Assembly (NCBI GenBank): GCA_017543265.1
Contig: JAFYGI010000028.1
Location: 28,035-92,034, forward strand
Length of the DNA: 64,000 nt
Direction: 5' to 3'
From: Bacillota bacterium
GTDB lineage: Bacteria; Bacillota; Clostridia; Lachnospirales; CAG-274
Shown: positions 24,947-35,000 of the stretch, one piece after another
Layout: the number at the start of each line of letters is the position of its first letter
Numbering within the stretch: position 1 is the stretch's first letter
The notes under the pieces: model-generated
The model's database searches: none
Seen by the model: only the letters and a program-made list of their open reading frames with translations
Told to the model about the DNA's origin: nothing
Program-made: the position numbers and the translations under genes

Positions 24947-25924
24947 TCATCTGTAATTTTCCGCGATATCCAGAACAAACCGTCTGAATTCCTCCGCGGC
25001 CATATAAGGCTCCAGTATTTTTGCCCTTGTGCCGAAGCCCGCGAGCCAGCCGAAAAACCTTTCGCTGACATCTATTTCCAGCGACACGCTGAAGCTGTGT
25101 TCGTCATAGGGTGCGGTCTGTATCTGCGTGCCGAAGCGGTCTATGACCACGCCTATAAGCTCGTTTTCAAACCAAAGCTTCATATGTGCCCTGCTGCCGC
25201 CGAACATACCGAAGGTCGCCTTGCCGTATGATGCACGGTCAAGCATCTCATACTCCTGCTCGTTTACGCACTCGTCCTTTGTGACGGTGACATTTTTCAT
25301 CTTGTCCACCCTGTAATGGCGTTTTTCTTCCGAAAAATCGTCAAAGCCCACAAGGTAGTAGTTTTCGTCGTCCCATACCAAAAGCCACGGCGACACCCTG
25401 TACTGTCTCGGCTTTTCGACAAGGGTCTTGTCAAGCGTCCACTCCATGTAGTTGAAGGTTATCTGCTTTCTTTTGGCAATGGCCGCGTGTATATGGTCGA
25501 TATTGTAGTATATGTTTTCGTTTGCGGTCTTGGCGCGGTTTACAAGCAGCACCTCGCGGTCCAGCTCGTCCGCATGGTATTTGCTGGTCTGCTTGGAAAG
25601 CTTTTCTATAAGCTCCCGCGACTTTTTGGGCGTGATGACCTTTGCCACCTGCACGGCATCCACCAAAAGCTTAAGCTCCGCAAGCTGAAACTCCCCGCTT
25701 GCAAGATAACAGCCGCCGCGCCTGCCCTTTTGTATAATGTCAAGGCCGTACTCACGCAGTATCTGTATATCCCTGTAAACGGACTTTCTTTCGGCCTGTA
25801 TGCCGAGGGTCGCAAGGTATTCTATTATATGTTCCGCATTTGTGGTATGCTCCTCATCGGTATTTTCCAGAAAATACTTCATCATATAAAGGAGCTTTAG
25901 CTTCATTTTGTTGTAATTTGTCAT
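24947..25924 (-). CDS. WYL-domain transcriptional regulator
   Basis: 325-residue regulator of the YafY/PafC-like class. An N-terminal winged helix (about 5-65: NAEHIIEYLATLGIQAERKSVYRDIQILREYGLDI) is followed by a WYL domain at about 145-225 (RQYRVSPWLLVWDDENYYLVGFDD) and a WCX-like C-terminal extension. WYL domains bind nucleic acid or small ligands and often regulate phage-defence or DNA-repair genes; no such gene is adjacent. It begins 8 bases after the PHP phosphatase gene and shares its transcript. Target unknown. Confidence 0.9.
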   Translation of the reverse strand: MTNYNKMKLKLLYMMKYFLENTDEEHTTNAEHIIEYLATLGIQAERKSVYRDIQILREYGLDIIQKGRRGGCYLASGEFQLAELKLLVDAVQVAKVITPKKSRELIEKLSKQTSKYHADELDREVLLVNRAKTANENIYYNIDHIHAAIAKRKQITFNYMEWTLDKTLVEKPRQYRVSPWLLVWDDENYYLVGFDDFSEEKRHYRVDKMKNVTVTKDECVNEQEYEMLDRASYGKATFGMFGGSRAHMKLWFENELIGVVIDRFGTQIQTAPYDEHSFSVSLEIDVSERFFGWLAGFGTRAKILEPYMAAEEFRRFVLDIAENYR

Positions 25925-25932
25925 AACTGCAC

Positions 25933-26730
25933 CTACAGAGTGATAAATGAGGGCTCCCTGCCCTTGAATACCGTTACATACTTATATCCCGCGATATTCA
26001 GCATATCGTAGGCCGCGCCTATATGGTCGGCAACATCACGCGGGAAGTGGGCATCGGAGCCGACTGTCACGATCTCGCCGCCCAGCGCCTTATAGCGTTT
26101 AAGTATCTCAATATCGGGATAGCAGTCGTTTATGCCGTATCTGTAGCCCGAGGTATTTATCTCTATGCCCTTGCCCCGCTCTATAAGCTCTTTAAGCACG
26201 GCATCTATAAGGGACGAAAACTCCATATAGTTTACCGCGTTGTCCTCGTACAGGCCGTAGCGCGACACAAAGTTAAGGTGTCCGTATACGCAAAAGTCCG
26301 TGCAGGAGCGTATGTTTTTGAGCATCTCCTCAAAGTAGGTGCTGTATGCCTCCTGCTTGGTGCGGGAGGAAAAGAACTCGTTTTGGTCAAAGTAAAGGTC
26401 GTAGCACTTTACGCTGTGGGACGAGCCGATAATAAAGTCAAACGGAAACGCCGCCGTAATGGTGTTTACCAGATCGGCCTTGGTGTTTTCAAGCCCCACC
26501 TCTATACCCAGCTTTATGCTTATGTCGTCCTTGTATTTGTGGCGCAGGTCGTCAAGATAAGGTATGTACAGATTGTAGTCGGGATGGGTGTACCTTTCGT
26601 CAAAATCAACGTGGTCGGTAAAGGCTATCTCATCCAGCCCCTTGTCTATCGCGGCAAGTATCATGTCCTCCATCGGTGCCTCGCTGTCCGCCGAAAAGCT
26701 GGTGTGTATGTGATAATCCATCAAAAACAT
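25933..26730 (-). CDS. hisJ: PHP-domain histidinol-phosphatase (HisJ type)
   Basis: 265-residue metal-dependent phosphatase of the PHP family; HisJ makes histidinol from histidinol phosphate. Motifs: MDYHIHTSFSADS with the first metal histidines, DEIAFTDHVDFD, LGIEVGLEN, GSSHSV, FCVYGHLNFVSR, and VTVGSDAHFPRDV. Start chosen at ATG 26730, where MFLMDYHIHT begins and GGGGGAG precedes; the frame stays open 171 bases further upstream into repeat DNA. It follows hisC in the pathway but is 25 kb away here. A different PHP phosphatase role cannot be excluded. Confidence 0.85.
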   Translation of the reverse strand: MFLMDYHIHTSFSADSEAPMEDMILAAIDKGLDEIAFTDHVDFDERYTHPDYNLYIPYLDDLRHKYKDDISIKLGIEVGLENTKADLVNTITAAFPFDFIIGSSHSVKCYDLYFDQNEFFSSRTKQEAYSTYFEEMLKNIRSCTDFCVYGHLNFVSRYGLYEDNAVNYMEFSSLIDAVLKELIERGKGIEINTSGYRYGINDCYPDIEILKRYKALGGEIVTVGSDAHFPRDVADHIGAAYDMLNIAGYKYVTVFKGREPSFITL

Positions 26731-27192
26731 TTTTTCTCCCCCTTTTGCGTTGTTATATGTTGATTGTATCACATTTCGGGGGCGGTTACAATAGGTTTTT
26801 GTTTGAGATTTTCCTTTTTTGTTAATAACCGACGGATTTAAGGGGTGCTTGATTAGACTTGGCTCCCCTTGGAAGGCGTGTGCTGTTATTTTAGACAACA
26901 ACCAACACTTTTAAAATGCGTTGCATTAGCCTTGGCTCCCCTTCACAGGGGAGCTGTCAGCCGTTAATTCGTTGGGATAGGTAAAAACCATTATTACGGC
27001 TGACTGAGGGGTTTCTCCGTTCCAAAGCTTTAAGAAACCCCTCCACCAAACTGCGTTTGGTCCCCCTCCCCTGACCGCTGCGCTCAAGGGGAGGTGCGTT
27101 CATTACCCCGCGCAGGGGCAAGTTGTAAAGTTTGTGACACCTCACCCCTGTAACAATCCTGTAATCTTTCTGAAAAAAATGTCACATTTGTA
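26731..27192. repeat. Intergenic region with dispersed repeat family B (copy B1)
   Basis: The gap between the PHP gene and the pyr promoter. The full repeat is at about 26930-27122 and an incomplete unit at about 26860-26885. It comprises hairpin GGCTCCCC/GGGGAGCT, a second stem CAGCCGT...ACGGCTG, then an inverted second unit with GAAACCCCTCC, a CAAACTGCGTTTG hairpin and a closing CCTCCCCT/AGGGGAGG. Small open frames here are translations of the repeat, not genes. Confidence 0.85.
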
Positions 27193-27221
27193 TTGACAAA
27201 TTTCGCGGGTGGTGTTACAAT
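27193..27221 (+). promoter_or_regulatory. Promoter of the pyrimidine operon
   Basis: TTGACA at 27193-27198, 17-base spacer, TACAAT at 27216-27221. Near-consensus. The transcript would start near 27228, giving a leader of about 195 bases before pyrB. Confidence 0.85.
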
Positions 27222-27255
27222 TATACGGATATGAAAATAAAAGGAGGAAATCACG

Positions 27256-27363
27256 ATGTGTATGCCATATATCGACAGCGTAAATTTACATTTATCCCCG
27301 TTTTATTTTCGTTTTATTATTATTTTTATTGATAATATAAAGACAATGAAAAGATTTATTTGA
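27256..27363 (+). CDS. U-rich leader peptide of the pyr operon
   Basis: A 35-codon frame with an excellent AAGGAGG site 8 bases before its ATG. The peptide starts MCMPYIDSVNLHLSP and ends IKTMKRFI. Bases 27301-27330 are 23 T out of 30, giving a Phe/Ile run (FYFRFIIIFI). The stop codon at 27361-27363 lies in the loop of the terminator hairpin at 27339-27383, so a ribosome finishing the peptide would cover the left arm. This is the arrangement of the enterobacterial pyrBI leader, where UTP shortage stalls RNA polymerase in the U-tract, lets the ribosome catch up and blocks termination. Layout is seen; mechanism is inferred. Confidence 0.75.
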   Translation: MCMPYIDSVNLHLSPFYFRFIIIFIDNIKTMKRFI

Positions 27364-27386
27364 TTTTTCTTTTTATTGTCTTTTTT
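27339..27386 (+). terminator. Leader attenuator terminator of the pyr operon
   Basis: Fifteen-base stem AAAGACAATGAAAAG with CTTTTTATTGTCTTT (one G-T pair), 15-base loop, then a run of six T. It lies 39 bases before pyrB and inside the end of the leader peptide frame. No PyrR-type anti-antiterminator loop was visible. Confidence 0.85.
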
Positions 27387-27424
27387 GTTGCCTTTCGGAC
27401 GAATAACAATAAGGGGGAATATAA

Positions 27425-28351
27425 ATGTACAACAGAAAAGACCTTTTGGGTCTGCGTGATCTGACGGAAGAAGAGATAATGACCATACTCAACACCGCAA
27501 AGGACATGAAGGCCAAGATAGACGACCCGTCCCTGCGCAGTTACGAGCTTCGCAAAAGCAGTATCGTAACGCTGTTTTACGAGAACAGCACCAGGACGAA
27601 AATGTCCTTTATGCTTGCAGGTGACTACCTCGGCGCAATGGTAAAGGACCTGGGCGTTGCCACAAGCAGCGTAAACAAGGGTGAAAGCCTTATTGATACG
27701 GGTATGACCCTTGACCAGATGGGTATAAACGTAATGATAATACGCCACCAGCTTACGGGCGCGGCGCATATACTTGCAAAAAACGTAAAGGCCAGCGTTG
27801 TAAATGCGGGCGACGGCTCAAACGAGCATCCCACGCAGGCACTTCTCGACCTTTTCACCATACTTGAATATAAAAAGCATTTTGACGGCCTTAATGTCAC
27901 TATTTTGGGCGATATTTCCCACTCCCGCGTGGCAAGGAGCAACGCCTTCGGCCTGACAAAGCTCGGCGCAAATGTTACACTTGCAGGACCGTCAACGCTT
28001 ATAAGCGGCTCTATGCGCTCTCTCGGCGTAAATGTCACCTCCGATATAAAGGGTGCTATCAAAAATGCCGATGTTATCATGGGACTTCGCATACAGTTTG
28101 AAAGGCAGAAAAATATGCCCTTCCCCAATCTGCGTGAGTATTCATCGCTTTTCGGCGTAAACAATGAGCTGTTAAAGAAATATGCAAAAGAGGATGTCCT
28201 CATCATGCACCCGGGCCCCGTAAACCGCGGCGTGGAGCTTGCAAGCGAGGTAATTGACGGCAAAAACTCCGTTATAAACGTACAGGTCAAAAACGGCGTT
28301 GCCGTAAGAATGGCCATACTTAAACTTCTTACCGAAAGGAGCGCAAATTAA
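27425..28351 (+). CDS. pyrB: Aspartate carbamoyltransferase catalytic subunit
   Basis: 308-residue cytosolic enzyme that makes carbamoyl-aspartate from carbamoyl phosphate and aspartate. Carbamoyl phosphate site STRTKMSF at 55-62, mobile loop lysine in SSVNKGES (Lys85), HPTQALLD at 135-142, and MHPGPVNRGVEL near the C-terminus. No pyrI regulatory gene accompanies it, so the enzyme is likely an unregulated trimer; an ACT protein sits two genes downstream instead. First gene of the operon, abutting pyrC without a gap. Confidence 0.97.
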   Translation: MYNRKDLLGLRDLTEEEIMTILNTAKDMKAKIDDPSLRSYELRKSSIVTLFYENSTRTKMSFMLAGDYLGAMVKDLGVATSSVNKGESLIDTGMTLDQMGINVMIIRHQLTGAAHILAKNVKASVVNAGDGSNEHPTQALLDLFTILEYKKHFDGLNVTILGDISHSRVARSNAFGLTKLGANVTLAGPSTLISGSMRSLGVNVTSDIKGAIKNADVIMGLRIQFERQKNMPFPNLREYSSLFGVNNELLKKYAKEDVLIMHPGPVNRGVELASEVIDGKNSVINVQVKNGVAVRMAILKLLTERSAN

Positions 28352-29638
28352 ATGAAAACACTTATCAAAAACGGCCGTGTTATCGACCCGTATAACAATA
28401 TAGACAAGGTACTCGACATACTTGTTGAGGACGGCAAAATCTCAAAGGTAGAGGAAAATATCTCCGACAATGCGGACAAGACCATAGATGCAAAGGGTTG
28501 CTGGGTAACACCCGGTTTTATCGACCTGCACGTTCATCTGCGCGACCCGGGCTACGAGCATAAGGAGACTATCGCAACGGGTACCCGCGCGGGCGCAATG
28601 GGCGGTTTTACCACTATCTGCGCTATGCCCAACACCAACCCCGTTACCGACAACGAAATTCTTGTGGAATATGTTAAAATGAAAGCCGAGCGTGACGGCG
28701 TTATAAATGTACTGCCTATCGGTGCGATAACGAAGGGGCAGCACGGCGAGGAGCTTGCGGATATAGGCAAAATGGCACAGGTGGGTGCCTGCGCTATCTC
28801 CGAGGACGGCAAAAGCGTACCGGGACCCTCACTTATGAAAAATGCTTTAAGATATGCAAAAATGTTCGACCTGCCCGTTTTTGACCACTGCGAGGAGATA
28901 AGCCTTGCCAAGGGCAGCATGAACGCGGGCGACAGGGCAAGTCTTTTGGGTCTTAAGGGCATATCCAACGACAGCGAGGAGCTTATAGTTGCAAGGGATA
29001 TGATACTTGCGGGCAGCGTTAAGGCACAGATACACCTTTGCCATATAAGCACAACGGAAAGCATCATACAAATACGACAGGCAAGGGAGCGCGGCGTAAA
29101 TGTTACCGCCGAGGCAACGCCCCACCACTTCACCCTCTGTGACGAGGATATAACCGAGTATGATGCCAATTTTAAAATGAATCCCCCGTTAAGGAGCAAA
29201 AAGGATGTGGAGGCTGTCAGACAGGCCTTAAAGGACGGCACGATAGATGTTATCGCCACCGACCACGCTCCGCACCATATCGACGATAAAAACTGCGAGT
29301 TTGAAAAGGCCGCAAACGGCATTATAGGCCTTGAAACGGCACTTCCGCTGGGTATAAAGATACTTGTGGAGGGCGGCTACCTTACCCCGAGCGAGCTTAT
29401 TGCAAAAATGACCTGCAACCCCGCCAAAATACTTCACAGCGATAAGGGTACATTAAGTGTTGGCGCCGCTGCGGACATCACCATAACAGACCCCGAATGC
29501 GAAAACATCTTTGATGTAAGCAAAATGGCAAGCAAGGCAAAAAATACACCCTTTGGCGGCTATAAGGCAAAAGGCAAGGTGCTTTACACCATAGTAGGCG
29601 GCGAGATAGTTGTCGAGGATGGAAAGCTTGTGAAATAA
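28352..29638 (+). CDS. pyrC: Dihydroorotase
   Basis: 428-residue class I dihydroorotase that cyclises carbamoyl-aspartate to dihydroorotate. Zinc ligands His60 and His62 are in GFIDLHVHLRDPG; further metal and catalytic segments are HLCHISTTES, EATPHHFTL and IATDHAPHH. Length is typical for the class. The ATG lies directly after the pyrB stop, with AAAGGAGCG upstream. One base separates it from the ACT-domain gene. Confidence 0.96.
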   Translation: MKTLIKNGRVIDPYNNIDKVLDILVEDGKISKVEENISDNADKTIDAKGCWVTPGFIDLHVHLRDPGYEHKETIATGTRAGAMGGFTTICAMPNTNPVTDNEILVEYVKMKAERDGVINVLPIGAITKGQHGEELADIGKMAQVGACAISEDGKSVPGPSLMKNALRYAKMFDLPVFDHCEEISLAKGSMNAGDRASLLGLKGISNDSEELIVARDMILAGSVKAQIHLCHISTTESIIQIRQARERGVNVTAEATPHHFTLCDEDITEYDANFKMNPPLRSKKDVEAVRQALKDGTIDVIATDHAPHHIDDKNCEFEKAANGIIGLETALPLGIKILVEGGYLTPSELIAKMTCNPAKILHSDKGTLSVGAAADITITDPECENIFDVSKMASKAKNTPFGGYKAKGKVLYTIVGGEIVVEDGKLVK

Positions 29639-29639
29639 A

Positions 29640-30005
29640 ATGCAGTTACAAAAATTACCCTACTCACTTACCGTCTGCAAGGTGCAGAGCACATCCCGGC
29701 TTGACCTTACGAAAGATTTTTACTTTATTGCAAAAACCGACGAGGAGATCTCCCTTGTCTGCAAGGCGGAGGACACACCGAAAGACACCGTCGAAAGAAG
29801 TGACGGCTGGAAAGCTTTTCGCATACAGGGCGTTTTGGATTTTTCGCTTATCGGTATTTTGTCCAAGCTGACGGGCATACTTGCGGATAATAAAATAGGT
29901 ATTTTCGCGGTTTCCACATTTAATACCGACTATATACTTGTAAAAGCAGAAAACTTTGATAAAGCCGCGGAGGTTTTGTCAAATAAGGGCTATGTGATAA
30001 TATAA
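29640..30005 (+). CDS. ACT-domain protein (COG3603 type) within the pyr operon
   Basis: 121-residue cytosolic protein. The C-terminal half is an ACT ligand-binding domain: VLDFSLIGILSKLTGILADNK and IGIFAVSTFNTDYILVK are characteristic of the CASTOR-like small ACT family. The N-terminal half is a second, more divergent ACT-like unit (LDLTKDFYFIAKTDEEISLVC). ACT domains sense amino acids or related metabolites. Its position between pyrC and pyrF, and the absence of pyrI, make a role in sensing aspartate, glutamine or a pyrimidine intermediate possible, but nothing in the sequence identifies the ligand. Confidence 0.85.
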   Translation: MQLQKLPYSLTVCKVQSTSRLDLTKDFYFIAKTDEEISLVCKAEDTPKDTVERSDGWKAFRIQGVLDFSLIGILSKLTGILADNKIGIFAVSTFNTDYILVKAENFDKAAEVLSNKGYVII

Positions 30006-30025
30006 TATCAAAAGGAGGACAAAAA

Positions 30026-30958
30026 ATGCTTATCATTGACAAACTTATCAAAAAAATCAACGAAACGGGCAATCCTACGGTCGTAGGTCTTGACCCACGT
30101 TTAAACTACATTCCCGAATACATTACAAAAAAATATTACGACAAGTACGGCTATACGCCCAAGGCTGCGGCAAAGGCCATGCTTAAATTCAACAAAAAGA
30201 TAATTGACAATGTATGCGACATCGTGCCTGCGGTAAAGCCCCAGATAGCCATGTATGAGCGCTACGGCATTGACGGTCTCAAGGCCTACATCAAAACCTG
30301 CGAATATGCGGCGGAAAAGGGACTTATCGTTATAGGCGATATAAAGCGCAGCGATATTTCCTCAACTGCGGAGGCTTATTCGGATGCGCACCTTGGCAAA
30401 TGCCGCGTGGGCGAGAATGAGTTTTCCTGCTTTACACACGATTTTGTCACCGTAAACGCATATCTCGGCTCGGACGGCATAACACCGTTTCTTGACGACT
30501 GCCGCGCTTACGAAAAGGGCATATTCGTCCTTGCAAAAACATCAAACCCCCACAGCGGCGAAATTCAGGATCTTCTTGTGGACGGCACACCCATATACGA
30601 AAAAATGGGTGCTCTTATAGAAAAATGGGGCGAGGAATTTGTGGGCGAATACGGCTTTTCAAGCGTGGGCGCTGTTGTCGGAGCAACACACCCCCAGCAG
30701 GCAAAGCGTCTGCGTGATGTAATGCCCCACACCTTCTTCCTTGTACCGGGCTACGGCGCACAGGGCGGCAAGGCCGAGGACTTGGCCGTTTGCTTTGACA
30801 AAAACGGCATTGGCGCGATAGTCAATTCCTCCCGCGGTATCATTGCCGCACATACAAAAGACCAATACAAGGACTGCTTCACGGACGACAGGGACTTTGC
30901 CCTTGCCGCAAGACAGGCCTGTATAGATATGAAAAACGATTTAAGGAGATGTATATGA
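30026..30958 (+). CDS. pyrF: Orotidine-5'-phosphate decarboxylase, type 2
   Basis: 310-residue enzyme for the last step of UMP synthesis. GLDPRLNYIPEYI starts the family signature, and the catalytic Asp-Lys cluster is in VIGDIKRSDISSTAEAY. VGATHPQQAKRLRD and FLVPGYGAQGG are typical of the longer type 2 family. An AAAGGAGG-type site precedes the start. It overlaps carA by four bases (ATGA), which couples their translation. Confidence 0.95.
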   Translation: MLIIDKLIKKINETGNPTVVGLDPRLNYIPEYITKKYYDKYGYTPKAAAKAMLKFNKKIIDNVCDIVPAVKPQIAMYERYGIDGLKAYIKTCEYAAEKGLIVIGDIKRSDISSTAEAYSDAHLGKCRVGENEFSCFTHDFVTVNAYLGSDGITPFLDDCRAYEKGIFVLAKTSNPHSGEIQDLLVDGTPIYEKMGALIEKWGEEFVGEYGFSSVGAVVGATHPQQAKRLRDVMPHTFFLVPGYGAQGGKAEDLAVCFDKNGIGAIVNSSRGIIAAHTKDQYKDCFTDDRDFALAARQACIDMKNDLRRCI

Positions 30959-32046
30959 TGGAAAAAACAGTAAAGGCCATGCTGATACTGGAAAACGGTG
31001 CCCGCTTCAAGGGCAGTGCCTTCGGCTGCATCAAGGAGACCGTGGGCGAGGTCGTTTTCACAACGGGTATGACGGGCTATCAGGAGACCCTCACCGACCC
31101 GTCCTTTGCGGGACAGATAGTCACAATGACCTACCCGCTTATCGGCAACTACGGCATAAATCTGGAGGATATGGAAAGCAAAAGGCCGTATCTTAAGGGT
31201 TTTATCGTCAGGGAAAAATGCGATGTACCCAACAACTGGCGCTGTGAAATGGAGCTTGACGGCTTTTTAAAGCAGCACAGGATAATGGGTCTGGAGGGGA
31301 TAGACACCCGCGCCCTTACCCGTGTTTTAAGGGATAACGGCACCATGCGCGGCATTATCACCACCCGCTTTGAGGACCTTACCGAAAGCCAGATAAAGCA
31401 GAAATTCGACACCTACACAAATAAATTTGCCGTAAAGGAGACCACCTGCGAGGCACCCTACACCATAAACGGCAGCGGTACCCACCTCGCGGTGCTGGAC
31501 TGCGGCATCAAGCAGGGCATCTTGCGCGACCTTAATAAGCGCGGCTGTAAACTGAGTGTTTTCCCCGCCTACACCTCGGCGGAGGACATACTTGCCGTTA
31601 AGCCGGATGCGGTCTTCCTCGGCAACGGCCCCGGCGACCCGCAGGACATCCCCGAAATTACCGCGGAGGTAAAAAAGCTTATCGACAGCGGCATACCCGT
31701 CCTTGGTATCTGCCTTGGACACCAGCTTATAAGCCTTGCCCTGGGGTGCAATACAAAGCGTCTTAAATTCGGCCACCACGGCGGCAATCACCCCGTAAGG
31801 GACGTACAGACGGGACGTGTGTACATCACAAGCCAGAACCATAACTTTGTTGTCTGCGACCTTACGGACGAGGTGGAGCCCTCCTTTGTAAACGTAAACG
31901 ACGGCAGTATCGAGGGCATACGCCACAAGACAAAGCCCATATATTCCGTGCAGTTCCACCCCGAGGCAAGCCCCGGACCGCTGGACACACAGGTCTTGTT
32001 TGACAAATTTCTGAAAATTATCGAGGAGGCGAAGAAAAATGCCTAA
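30955..32046 (+). CDS. carA: Carbamoyl phosphate synthase small (glutaminase) subunit
   Basis: 363-residue subunit that releases ammonia from glutamine for CarB. The N-terminal domain begins about [18 protein letters not shown]; the class I amidotransferase domain has GNGPGDP, the nucleophile cysteine in LGICLGHQL, and the His-Glu pair in [13 protein letters not shown] 30955 overlaps the pyrF stop and is 6 bases after AAGGAG; ATG 30949 touches the ribosome site, and ATG 30958 is a second possibility. Overlaps carB by 8 bases. Confidence 0.95.
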   Translation: MMEKTVKAMLILENGARFKGSAFGCIKETVGEVVFTTGMTGYQETLTDPSFAGQIVTMTYPLIGNYGINLEDMESKRPYLKGFIVREKCDVPNNWRCEMELDGFLKQHRIMGLEGIDTRALTRVLRDNGTMRGIITTRFEDLTESQIKQKFDTYTNKFAVKETTCEAPYTINGSGTHLAVLDCGIKQGILRDLNKRGCKLSVFPAYTSAEDILAVKPDAVFLGNGPGDPQDIPEITAEVKKLIDSGIPVLGICLGHQLISLALGCNTKRLKFGHHGGNHPVRDVQTGRVYITSQNHNFVVCDLTDEVEPSFVNVNDGSIEGIRHKTKPIYSVQFHPEASPGPLDTQVLFDKFLKIIEEAKKNA

Positions 32047-35000
32047 GGACAATTCCATAAAAAAGGTGCTTGTTATTGGCTCGGGCCCCATAGTTATCGG
32101 TCAGGCGGCGGAGTTTGACTACTCGGGCACACAGGCCTGCGAATCCATAAAGGAGGAGGGCGTGGAGGTCGTACTGGTAAACTCCAACCCCGCTACCATA
32201 ATGACGGATATAGGCATGGCACACTACACCTATATCGAGCCTCTTACAATAGATTTTCTTGAAAAGGTCATCCAAAAGGAACGCCCCGACAGCATAATTG
32301 CGGGCATGGGCGGTCAGACAGGCCTTAATTTAAGCTGTGAGCTTTACGATGCGGGCATACTTGACAAGTACAACGTGCGTGTTATCGGTACATCTATAGA
32401 GTCCATAAAAGAGGGCGAGGACCGCGACAGCTTCAAGCAGCTTATGGAGCGCACCAATCAGCCCATAGTTGACAGCGACATCGTGACGGACGTGGACAGC
32501 GCCGTGGAGTTTGCCGATGCCATCGGCTACCCCGTTATCGTGCGCCCCGCCTACACTCTCGGCGGCACGGGCGGCGGTATTGCCGAAAACGAGGACGAGT
32601 TAAGGGAGATATGCTCCCAGGGTCTGCACCTTTCCCGTGTCGGTCAGGTGCTTATCGAAAAAAGCATAAAGGGCTGGAAGGAGATAGAGTTTGAGGTCAT
32701 GCGCGACGGCGCAGGCAACTGTATCACCGTCTGCTCCATGGAAAACGTGGATCCCGTGGGCGTGCATACGGGCGACAGTATCGTTGTTGCACCCGCGCAG
32801 ACCCTTTCCGACAGGGAATATCAGATGCTGCGAAGTGCCGCTATAAATATCATCAACTCTATCGAGATAAAGGGCGGCTGCAATGTGCAGTTTGCGCTTG
32901 ACCCCAACAGCTACAACTACGCCGTTATCGAGATAAACCCCCGTGTCAGCCGTTCCTCCGCCCTTGCATCCAAGGCAACGGGCTACCCCATTGCAAAGGT
33001 GGGCGCGAAGATCGCACTGGGCTACAACCTTGACGAGATAAAAAATGCGGTCACGGGCAAGACCTTTGCCTGCTTTGAGCCCGCTATAGACTATGTTGTT
33101 TTAAAATTCCCCCGCTGGCCGTTTGACAAGTTCTTCTCCGCAAAAAGGACGCTTGGTACAAAGATGATGGCAACGGGCGAGATAATGAGTATCGGCAAAA
33201 GCTTTGAAGCCGCACTTTTAAAGGGCGTGCGTTCGCTGGAGATAGGCCAGTACGGGCTTGAAAGAAAATCCAGCAAGACCCGCACCCTCGAGGAGCTTAA
33301 AAAGCGTGTACAGGTTCCCGACGACGAGCGTCTTTTCGACCTTGCGGAAATGCTGCGCCGTAACTACCGCGTGGAAAAGGTGTGCCAGATAACGGGCATG
33401 GACCTTTTCTTTATCCACAAGATAAAAAGCATTGTCGATATGGAGGAGGAGCTAAAGCAGATGTCGCTTGACGACTTTAATGCCGACAACCTGCGCTTTT
33501 TCAAGGAAAAGGGCTTCTCGGACAAGGCCATTTCAAACTTTGTGGGCTGCACTCCCCCCGACATCTATGCTTTAAGGCAAAAATTTAACATTATGCCCGT
33601 ATTTAAAATGGTAGATACCTGTGCGGGCGAGTTTGAGGCCGTGACACCCTACTACTACTCCAGCTACGACAGCGAGGACGAGGTCATCGTATCAAACCGC
33701 AAAAAGGTCATGGTCATCGGCTCGGGTCCCATCCGTATCGGTCAGGGCATCGAGTTTGACTACTGCTCCGTTCACTCCATAAAGGCGCTTAAAAAGGCGG
33801 GTATGGAGACAATAATCGTAAACAACAACCCCGAGACAGTCTCCACGGACTTTGACACGGCGGACAAGCTGTACTTTGAGCCCCTGACGGAGGAGGATGT
33901 TTTAAACGTTGTGGAGCGTGAGCGTCCCGACGGCGTTATCTTACAGTTTGGCGGTCAGACGGCCATTAAGCTGGCAAAATTCTTTGACGAGATGAATATC
34001 CCCATCTACGGCACCAAGCCCGAGCAGATAGATGCCGCAGAGGACAGGGAAAAATTTGACGAGATACTTGAAAAGCTGCATATCAGCCGTCCCAAGGGCA
34101 AGGGCGTATGGAGCGTTGAAGAGGGCTGTGATGTGGCCGAGGCTCTGGGCTTCCCCGTACTGGTGCGCCCCAGCTACGTTCTGGGCGGTCAGGGCATGGA
34201 GATAACCTACAACCGCGAGCAGCTTATAAAATACCTGCGTGAGGCCTTTGAAAAGGACAGCAAAAACCCCGTGCTTATCGACCGCTACCTTGCGGGACGT
34301 GAGATAGAGGTAGACGCTATCTGCGACGGTGTTGACGTGTATATCCCCGGCATTATGGAGCATCTGGAGCGTGCGGGCGTGCATTCGGGCGACAGTATAT
34401 CCATCTACCCGCCCCAGCACCTTACGGACGACATCAAGCACCGCATAATGGATGTCACCAAGAAAATATCCGTCGAATTAAAGGTAATAGGCATGATAAA
34501 CATACAGTTTATCGAGTATAAGGGCGAGCTGAATATTATCGAGGTAAACCCCCGCTCGTCAAGAACCGTGCCCTACATCACAAAGGTCACGGGCGTACCC
34601 GTTATCGACATCGCCACAAGGGTCATGCTGGGTGAAAGACTTGCGGACATGGGCTACGGCACGGGTATCTGCGATATACCCAAGGTCGTTGCTGTCAAGG
34701 TGCCCGTATTCTCCACCGAAAAGCTTCCCCAGGTGGAGGCCAGCCTCGGCCCCGAGATGCGCTCCACGGGTGAGGTGCTCGGCGTTGGCTATAACCTTGA
34801 AAACGCGCTTTACAAGGGCTTTATCGCTGCGGGCATGACCGTGCCCAAGGCAGGCAGCACCATTGTTGCCACCGTAAGAAGTCAGGATCACGAAAAGTTT
34901 ATCGACATAGCCAAACGCTTTGAAAACATGGGCTGCCGCTTTATCGCCACCAGCGGTACGGCAAGGGCGCTGAAAGAACACGGCCTGGAGGTAAAGCCCG

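Noticed and set aside
26730..26901. Longer N-terminus for the PHP phosphatase
   Set aside because: The extension enters intergenic sequence and lacks a ribosome site, whereas ATG 26730 has one and matches the family start.
27228..27425. PyrR-binding attenuator in the pyr leader
   Set aside because: No conserved PyrR binding loop or competing antiterminator stem was visible; the leader peptide and U tract explain the layout better.
28552..29322. Long open frame antisense to pyrC
   Set aside because: It mirrors the codon structure of pyrC, has no ribosome site and no recognisable motif.
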